Assembly: GCF_020520425.1 (NCBI RefSeq)
Contig: NC_079488.1
Location: 3,883,747-3,947,746, forward strand
Source of the DNA: Spinacia oleracea
Lineage: Eukaryota; Streptophyta; Magnoliopsida; Caryophyllales; Amaranthaceae
DNA length: 64,000 nucleotides
Direction: 5' to 3'
Part shown: piece after piece, positions 57,301 through 64,000 of the stretch
How positions within the stretch are numbered: the first letter of the stretch is position 1
Layout: the number at the start of each line of letters is the position of its first letter
Made by a program: the position numbers and the translations under genes
Notes under the pieces: generated by a model
The model's database searches: none
The model's input: the letters and a program-made list of their open reading frames with translations, nothing else
What the model was told of the DNA's origin: nothing

Positions 57301-60300
57301 TTTTAGTAAATTTCATTTTATTGGAAGTGAGGGACAAAGAAAACAAAGCACATTACTTTGCATAGCCATTAAGACATCACTCAATCTGGTTTTAATTTGC
57401 ATGATCAGACTTGGATCTTCATCTCCTGTAATACTGGTCAAAGAAAAATATAATTAGACTTACAGCCCAAAATTTACATTTGCATTGGATGGGTTAGCTT
57501 AGTGCTTTCTTGCCAAGAGGGAAAAATAAATCCCTTTTTCGTTTGAAGGTTTGTTGAAATGGAATCCATAAATGACGTATGTGGTGTATTAGTAGGGTTC
57601 ATGGGGTTTTCTAGTATCATAATATTTGGATCTTTTGTGAAAACTGAAACACTCTATCAAAAGTACACAGAAAAGGTCGTCAAAAAGGCATGCACTGTAT
57701 GCTACAAGTAGCGTAGTTTCTACAACAAATAGCAATGATACAGCCCATATAGCCATATGGGAATGTATATGATGGCTGCGGAAGCACTTGAGGCACTAGC
57801 TGCTTCAAATGACAACTAGCTACTCTAAATGGCAACTAGCTGCATCTGATTTCTCTTCATTTTTTGAAATGTACTACTAGCTGGCATCTGATTTCTTTTT
57901 TACTTTTGAAATTTATAATTACTGAGTGCTTCATAAAACGATCTTTGTATCCTCTAATTCTGAAGTTGATGCTAGACTTTCTGCTTTGTGACAGCACTGG
58001 GCAATGGGGCTTGGTTGGGTTGGCCTGGATTATCGAGGTCTGCTTCCATCACTATTTGAAGAGTAAGGAATTTTTATGGATTTGAAGTTTGATGCTAGAA
58101 CTACCGAAGTATATGTATCTTGCCAACTAAATGCATTTGTTCTCTTCTTTCCAGGGCAGTTCTCAACTTATTTGCAAAGAATGTTGCTACTGCTGTTGAG
58201 AATTTTCAGGTAACACATGTTGCTGAGTTCAGAAATTTAGTTCTAGGACAATTATTTGAATGTTTCACTTAGCATCCTCTCCAGTCTTCAATGAACTGCT
58301 TATTTCGTGGAGTCCTGACCTCTTCTTTTGATATTACAGTACAGCGTTTTTCTTTAATCATTGCTTTTAACTCTTAAACTACTTTCCAGCTTGTCCTGGA
58401 TTCACACCGCTGGGTGCAAGCAGTTGGGTATTCAGGCAGTACTGCCGGTGAAGAAAGTCAAGAGGATGTGACTCCGCCTTCTTATTTGATGGAGCATCCA
58501 CCCCTTGCTGTATTTATAAATGGTGAGTTTTTTCTGTTATATATGCAAGAAGTTTAACATGCAATATTTTAAAAAAAAAACAAGATTTTATGGGTCTATT
58601 ACGTGTGAAACGGAATTTGTTTCAGGGGTTATTATTAACCATATGTGAGTACTAAGGGGGTGTTTGGTTTCAATGTAATGGATTGGACTTCATTCCATTC
58701 TAGTGTTTAGTTGGGCTTTTTGGCTATGGAGATTGACACCAAGGGGTTTCCTACTCCCCCAATCCCCTAGAATATCATACTCCCCTTTCCCCCTAAGATT
58801 CTAACACCATTCCTCCCTGGATTCAAACCCTAATCTAGACTATCAAAGAGAAAAAGTCAATTCTAGCCATATACTGTATATGTTACAGAGTACCTAATTG
58901 ATTCTTCGATTCAACTTTGCTTCATGTTTCCATATACAGTATATGTTACAGAGTACCCAATTGATTCTTCGATTCAACTTTCATGTTTCCATGGTCAATA
59001 CCTTTGCACTTAAATGCTCCCAAATAAATTTGTTCATCTACTGACTTGTGAAGTACTTGTGTGTTTGTTTTGATTAATTAGTTCATGTAATTACTTATGA
59101 AGTGCTTATGTACTTTTGCTGCGCTTATTTTTATGCCTCAACAAATTGGCAATAGTGTAGTAAGCAGCTTCTATTGTTCTTTCTTTAGTACCGAAGTATC
59201 GATGCACTAAAAATTTATTTGATTTTTAGTAGTGCATATATAGAATAGTTTCTTTTTTTAAAAAATAAAATAAAATAGATATGTATTATGGGTCAATAAA
59301 ATATCCTGTAATATAAAAGTTGATAGAAAGCCCATTCAAAGATTGAACCAAACAAATAGGAATGCATTATAAAATCCATTCTATAATTGATCCAAACGTA
59401 ATACTCCCTCCGTCCCAGATTACTTGTTACACTTTCCTTTTTCGTCCGTCCCAAATTAGTTGTTACACTTCTAAATTAGGAATGACTCCACAATTATTAT
59501 ATTGTCTCTCTCTTCCAACTATTTTTTTTTTGTCCCCACACTCTCTCTCATTCAATTAAAAAAATACCCCACTAACTCCTATCACATCTACTTTTTCAAT
59601 AAAATAACAATTGATAACCGAACATTCACTTATAACCTAAAACTTTGTGCAAAGCTAGGTGTAATGACTAATTTGGGACGGAGGGAGTATATTGGTATGG
59701 CGAGTTAAATCCATACCTCCCTGTTATGAGGTTTCACACCATTCCATTCCATTCCAGTTAATTGAACCAAACGAACCCTAAATGAATTTAGAAGCAGTTA
59801 ATGTAAAGTGTGATCTATCTACTGTCAGACAAATGAAGATGCATTGACATGAGATAGTGACTTTGATTTTCTCAGTTTAGGCATGTGTAAAACAAATTGA
59901 AGTTTTACCTTTTTCTGCCAATACTGTATATTGCTTACCTAAAGCAAATATGATATGGTTTTTTGACAATAGGACACTACAACAACAACAAAGCCTTGGT
60001 CCCAAAGTGATTTGGGGTCGGCTAACATGAACCGTTAACCTTTCGCGAAACGCAAAGCAAGAGAAGTAAAATGTTATGTTAAGAAAATAAACAAGCAAAA
60101 TTTAACAATTTGACACTGCAATAATTTTTTCCCCTAGCCTTCAGGAAGTTTCTGAGTATGGAACTGCTCTTTAGCATATATCTGTGGTGATTATCCTCGT
60201 GTCTTTGATCAGGTTTCTGATTGATTCTGACTTTATATACCATCTCTTGGTGCGTGAAGGTGTGTCAGCAGCAATGAATGAGCTACGTCCCTGTGCTCCT

Positions 60301-61389
60301 ATAAGCTTGAAACATATTCTTGCTCAGGAATTGGCGAACGGACTCAAAGCTGTTCATAACTCGTTGTTGAGATATAATGAAACACGGATGCTTAGAAATA
60401 ATGAATCCACACTTTTCTTCTCACTTTGCCGTGCATTCATGGAGGTAAAATTTCGTATTCTTCACTGTTTCTGTTTTGACTACTTATTGGCAAATTACAC
60501 TAATAATTTGATATCCAAAATTTCAATTCCAACATAGAGTTATTGGGAAGTAAATGGTACTTCAATTTTGCAATTAAATATTTTTAACTGCTTATTTCAA
60601 CTTATATACTGTAGGAAGTATGAACAACATACTAAATCCACAACAATGCTGGGAAAAAAAATCGACAACAACCCCAAACACTCTCCAATAAATTAGGCCC
60701 CGTTCGGTATCGTTTTTTGCTTCCAGTTTTCTTTTTTTTACAAAACTAAAACCACACAAAAGTAGTTTGTTTTCAGTTTTCAAAATCAACATGATTATCA
60801 CATGTTTGACTATTTTTAGTTCATGACTCAATCTAAATTATATGACTTACAAAACCAAAAAATGGAAACTGACAGTGATACCTTAGTTACAATTTGATAA
60901 AGTTGTAATATGCATCTAGAAATTGGAAAAATTACTGGAAAAAAGAAAAGAAAATACAGGTAGTGGTTTGTAACCGTCTTTCCCATAACAATTAACAAAA
61001 CTATAAATGATCGATGTCAAATAAATAACATGTTGCATTCATTATATGTCTTATATCAGGTTGCTTTCCCCCATTGTGCAACTTGTTTTGGTCGTTGTTA
61101 TCCCAGTGGCAGTGTACTTATTATGGATGCCAAGGGTTCATTCGATGGGTTAACCCGTTTGTTATCCGTGTCATCATCAAGAGAGATCCCTAGGCGAGCA
61201 CAAAGTACAGATACACAAAACATATTGGAAAATGGGAGTTCGTCTATGGTAGAAAACGGGGTTATCCCTGAAAATGAACAAAAAGAGGATAATGCTAATG
61301 TAGATGAAAACGAGCAGAAGAGTGAAGATTTGAAGGCTGATGATGGGAAAGACGGAGTAGTAGATGGAGTGATACATGAAGTGAAGTAG
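51365..61389 (+). CDS. COG8: Conserved oligomeric Golgi complex subunit 8 (COG8)
   Basis: Twelve exons: 51365-51496, 51574-51726, 54849-54997, 55716-55793, 55918-56011, 56158-56232, 56384-56680, 57995-58062, 58155-58209, 58390-58522, 60260-60444, 61060-61389. They join in frame to 582 residues, near the length of plant COG8. Residues about 25-370 are the Dor1/COG8 family domain: LSFTLDRL, then [18 protein letters not shown] and a helical [17 protein letters not shown], later [20 protein letters not shown] and [18 protein letters not shown]. The acidic C-terminal tail (about 510-582) is low complexity. COG8 belongs to lobe B of the COG tether and acts in retrograde vesicle docking at the Golgi on the cytosolic face. 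The exon 11 acceptor (GTGCGTGAAG|GTG) is weak but fixed by homology. Introns 2 and 10 are large and repeat-filled. Confidence 0.95.
51760..53380. repeat. Tandem array of about 250-bp units in COG8 intron 2
   Basis: Units beginning TTTCTTTTAGATGCTGTTG recur near 51760, 52011, 52261, 52940 and 53170. Each contains AAGAGCATGATGCGAACATG, TGTTGATGATTTGTTGC and TTCATAGCTTATACTATTCG. The larger gap before the fourth is explained by a 429-bp MITE plus its duplication. The last unit is partial. Copies differ by a few percent. Confidence 0.88.
52400..52828. mobile_element. Stowaway-type MITE inside the COG8 tandem array
   Basis: Left end CTCCCTCCATTTCTTTTTG, right end CAAAAAGAAACGGAGGGAG, TA on both sides, 429 bp. 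The other array units read TTATACTATTCGGCAATG at this point without interruption, so they show the empty site. Confidence 0.92.
53967..53982. repeat. Poly-G tract in COG8 intron 2
   Basis: G16. A 60-bp direct repeat follows it (about 53991-54050 and 54058-54115, with GAGACTCTxTTTTGAATxTGG). Confidence 0.85.
58656..59778. mobile_element. Tourist-like element in COG8 intron 10, carrying a nested MITE
   Basis: Starts GGGGGTGTTTGGTTTCAAT and ends ATTGAACCAAACGAACCC, flanked by TAA on both sides (58653-58655 and 59779-59781). ATTCCATTCCAT-type arms lie inside. Without the nested MITE it is about 840 bp. An internal 46-bp direct repeat with 'cagagtacc(t/c)aattgattc' lies near 58878-58980. Confidence 0.72.
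59404..59687. mobile_element. Stowaway MITE nested in the Tourist-like element
   Basis: CTCCCTCCGTCCCAGATTAC at the left, CTAATTTGGGACGGAGGGAG at the right, TA on both sides, 284 bp. The subterminal TTGTTACACTT/GTGTAATGACTAA arms match the element at 24169. Confidence 0.85.
59976..60062 (-). mobile_element. Au-like SINE, 3' part
   Basis: On the minus strand it carries TTAGCCGACCCCAAATCACT, then TTTGGGACCAAGGC, ending in TTTGTTGTTGTTGTAG, the characteristic 3' end of plant Au SINEs. The tRNA-like 5' half is not obvious. It lies in COG8 intron 10. Confidence 0.7.
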
Positions 61390-62950
61390 CGTGATTGGTT
61401 CGGATATTGCTGATAAGTTGAGAGATGGCTCGTGTCATCAGAAATCTGTGTTTCTATTCAGATTTGAATCTGTCCTCATGGTAAGAAGAAAAATACTTCG
61501 TATTTAGCAACCAATTTAATTATAATGAAATGGGAAAATAAATAGATTATTATTGTACGTTCGAGTTTGAGCTCTATAGAGATGACGGGAAAAGGGAATA
61601 GTATTACAATTCTCAGGTCTATTGACGTTAGGGGTGCAAACGAGCCAAGTTGAGCCGAGTACTACCCTGTTCATGTTCATTTAATTCAGGCGAGTTTGAG
61701 CTTGAGCTTTCAACCGAGCTCAAAATTTTGTTCAAGCTCGGTTTGTTTGTAAAGTAGATTTTTTTTTGTTCTCTTTCTTTTTTTTTCTTTTTTTTTTTTT
61801 TTTTTATATATCTATTGTAAATTAGGTTTTTGGCAATTAGGTATACAACACATAATTAAATTTTTGTATGTTTTCAGGTGGATTTTGGAAGATGTATTGT
61901 ACATTTTTTTTTTGGGCGAGGCTGAACTAAACAAAATACTTGGTCTGTACATTTGAGCCTTGATATGGTATGATTGTGTGACAATTTTTGTTCGCAGCAG
62001 TGTATTGACAGACATGGTGTTATATATATATATCTGATGAGTGTTAAAACGTACTGCTAGACATGGCAGTGAGAATATATATGCATCAATTGCAAAACTA
62101 GAATCTTAAGATTTTTAAGTTTTCATCGAACAAAAGGTCTTGCACGCTTAAGGTGTACAATAAATTTATTGTACACTAAGATAACTTTTATGCAGTTTTT
62201 TTTGTAACTTTAACCTAGTTTTTATAACTTTTATACGAAGTATCATAAAAAAAAAAGTTCGTAGATAAACATTTTAAAGGGTTAAATGATTAATTTTATA
62301 CATTATTAGTGATTTTGAAGAATTTTTTTTATTTAAATGAAAAAATTTATCACTAAAAAATAGATAACTTTTACTAAGTATGTGTTTATGGTTTCATTGT
62401 TTCATTTTATATAGTCGGAGTAATAAAATCAATACCCATGAGGCCGTGACTAATTATGTAAGTTTAGTTATGTTCAATTCCTACTATTTACTCATTGACT
62501 CACATATTCTCTTTAAAGGCTGGTGTATAATAAATATTTAAAGATGTAGACAAAGTTAGCTTTACAAACTCAACAAAGTCTCCCAAAACAGATACATTAT
62601 CGTTGTCGGTCTCACTTGTGCCTGTTGTACATACACAAGCGTCCACGATAGACCCTCGCTCCCATTCTAATCAAACACTCGCTCGTGCCTCACAAGCCCT
62701 GCGGCACTCATTCATTCATCCCACACAAGCCTTGCGCCCCGTCGCCAGAAGGCAGAAGAAGCGCACGGCACAGATCCGATGTCAAAACATTCGGACCGTG
62801 ACACATTGTCTCTACTACACTACTCATAATCTGCAAATTTATTTTGCATAATGTTCAAATCCATCACATGAGAAATTTGATAGGAAAACAAATCAAACCA
62901 AACAAAAAGTTCAAGGTTCTACTCACAATTGAAACATATACATGCCCAAA
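61390..62950. other. COG8 3' flank and intergenic DNA
   Basis: The probable COG8 3' UTR is followed by an AT-rich region. Near 61630 a hAT-type terminus (TTAGGGGTGCAAACGAGCC) with a GAGCTCAAA/TTTGAGCTT inverted pair is visible. A T-tract lies at 61761-61806 and an AT run at 62021-62032. The + ORF 62603-62851 is unsupported. Confidence 0.5.
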
Positions 62951-62951
62951 T

Positions 62952-63072
62952 AGAGATGGCCAACAAGCCGGGTTAGGTGGGTCATGAGTGGGCTGGATCA
63001 AACCAACGTGATCCAATCCACTACGGGCTGTGTCGGGTGGGCTGAGTCAGACCCGACCCACTGGCCATCTCT
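62952..63072. mobile_element. Short GC-rich inverted-repeat element
   Basis: Perfect ends AGAGATGGCCA and TGGCCATCTCT enclose about 100 bp of GGGTxGGGC-rich DNA. The flanks (ATGCCCAAA and ATGCCCCAA) resemble an 8- to 9-bp target duplication with a mismatch. Confidence 0.6.
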
Positions 63073-63231
63073 ATGCCCCAACTGACAAACCTAAGTTGAC
63101 CTATCAAAAGCTTTTTCATTACCAGTTCAAGACAACAAATATTTTTAGACACTATCACAAATCAGTGTTGCAGGTTCAAAGGAAGAAGTAAAACCACATC
63201 TACAAATGTGTTTTTTTTTTTTTTTTTTGAG

Positions 63232-63534
63232 TCAGTGAGGAGATTGAGGAGCAGTGGTCTTCTTGAAGTCAATCTTATCAACCTTAACTTCCCCATCAAT
63301 AAGCTCGTAGACGTAAACTACCACACGAAGCCCGTCAATATCCATCAGAACAAAGCTCGGGTTAACATCATAGGTGATGCTACTGTATGCACCTGTGGCT
63401 GATCCTGGGTTTATGACAACACCGCCTTCGTGCTTGTATGCAGTAAATTGATGTGTGTGTCCGGTAACGAGGATGTCCACGTCCAACTGTCTTTGAAGCA
63501 TGGCTAACGAGTCCAAGTCCCCCCACGGAACAAC
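63232..63534 (-). CDS. VPS29: Vacuolar protein sorting-associated protein 29 (VPS29), last exon, partial
   Basis: The final coding exon on the minus strand, 101 codons with stop. It starts after an acceptor (TTCTTGCAG|GTTGTTCC) and ends ...[10 protein letters not shown]. The sequence is that of the VPS29 metallophosphoesterase fold: [14 protein letters not shown], the [15 protein letters not shown] metal-site region and [13 protein letters not shown]29 is the small core subunit of retromer, which retrieves vacuolar sorting receptors from endosomes; in plants (MAIGO1) it is needed for storage protein sorting. The upstream exons, with the N-terminal half, lie beyond 64000. Positions 63535-64000 appear to be intron only, with a repeated AATCAGACCA word near 63600-63670. 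Confidence 0.95.
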   Translation of the reverse strand, partial: VVPWGDLDSLAMLQRQLDVDILVTGHTHQFTAYKHEGGVVINPGSATGAYSSITYDVNPSFVLMDIDGLRVVVYVYELIDGEVKVDKIDFKKTTAPQSPH

Positions 63535-64000
63535 CTGCAAGAAATTCATAAATTGCTTACTAGATTAGACCAGATAAATCATACCAGATCAGAACAGAAA
63601 AAAAACAATCACATAAAACAATCAGACCACACCAGGAAAAAACAATCACATAAAACAATCAGACCAGACAAGATCAGACACACCAGAAACTAGAAATATT
63701 AGACTAGATCAGGTGAAGAGAACAAGGCCTAACACGGGAAAGTATATTCACATATATCCCCCGTTACAAAAATGAGTCAATAACATTGGAGAATGGAGTA
63801 ACAAGCCTCTAGTTAGAAATGGCAGAACTTGGAAAAATTTCGAGGCCAACAAGGTTTTAACCTTGACCCCTTAATTATAAGGGAAACTGATGTTACTGTT
63901 CCGAATTTTTGTAACTGCTTTTAAAAGGTAGAATATCACACATGGAGTATATCCTATTCTAAAACTCCAACTAATCCAAGAACTGCAAATAAGGAAAGAG

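Noticed and set aside
62603-62851. 82-codon + ORF downstream of COG8
   Set aside because: No domain, no good promoter or splice context, low-complexity composition.
1-64000. tRNA or rRNA genes
   Set aside because: No cloverleaf with A and B boxes or rRNA core sequence was recognised by eye. The only tRNA-related signals are retrotransposon primer sites and a SINE tail.

Overview
This is plant nuclear DNA, from a eudicot; the repeat families suggest Caryophyllales/Amaranthaceae (spinach-like), but I cannot prove that from the sequence. It has multi-exon genes with GT-AG introns, nested LTR retrotransposons, and many short DNA transposons (Stowaway-, Tourist-, hAT- and Mutator-like), plus a Helitron and a SINE tail.

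The left third (1 to about 21.5 kb) is a nested retrotransposon block. Outermost is the 3' end of a + strand Ty3/gypsy Tekay/Del-like element, whose internal tail (1581-2235) leads into a 3' LTR running from 2236 to 21512. That LTR is split by a solo LTR (2908-4313, target duplication CCATA) and by a 15.2 kb Tat/Ogre-lineage element (5273-20431, target duplication GAGCT). The Tat element lies on the minus strand: 5' LTR 18957-20431, a PBS-like site, a frameshifted gag-pro (17717 to 14741), no visible RT/RNaseH/integrase, an antisense (+) plant-mobile-domain ORF with one intron (8772-10575), a PPT, and 3' LTR 5273-6746. A second, solo Tekay-like LTR (11975-14715, target duplication GTTTT) sits inside it. 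The extreme left holds a LINE 3' end (1-773), apparently inserted in another LTR (774-1580).

The right two thirds hold four host genes. A 16-exon kelch-repeat/coiled-coil protein (25032-37152, +) is followed convergently by THO3/TEX1, a WD40 subunit of the THO/TREX mRNA export complex (41523-49420, -, 11 exons). COG8, a subunit of the Golgi tethering complex (51365-61389, +, 12 exons), is divergent from THO3. The last exon of VPS29, a retromer core subunit, lies at 63232-63534 on the minus strand, with the rest of the gene beyond the window. I joined all exons by hand in frame; the three complete models give 716, 319 and 582 residues.

The introns are long mainly because of transposons: at least ten short elements sit in introns of these genes, several nested in one another. 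The genes are ordinary housekeeping loci (mRNA export, Golgi tethering, retromer) and form no operon-like unit. The least ordinary features are a roughly 60-bp double-hairpin module repeated six times in the Tat element, the antisense intron-containing ORF of that pol-less element, a 250-bp tandem array in a COG8 intron whose sister units act as an empty site for a MITE insertion, and a segment copied from a kelch-gene intron into a THO3 intron together with a duplication of the target.
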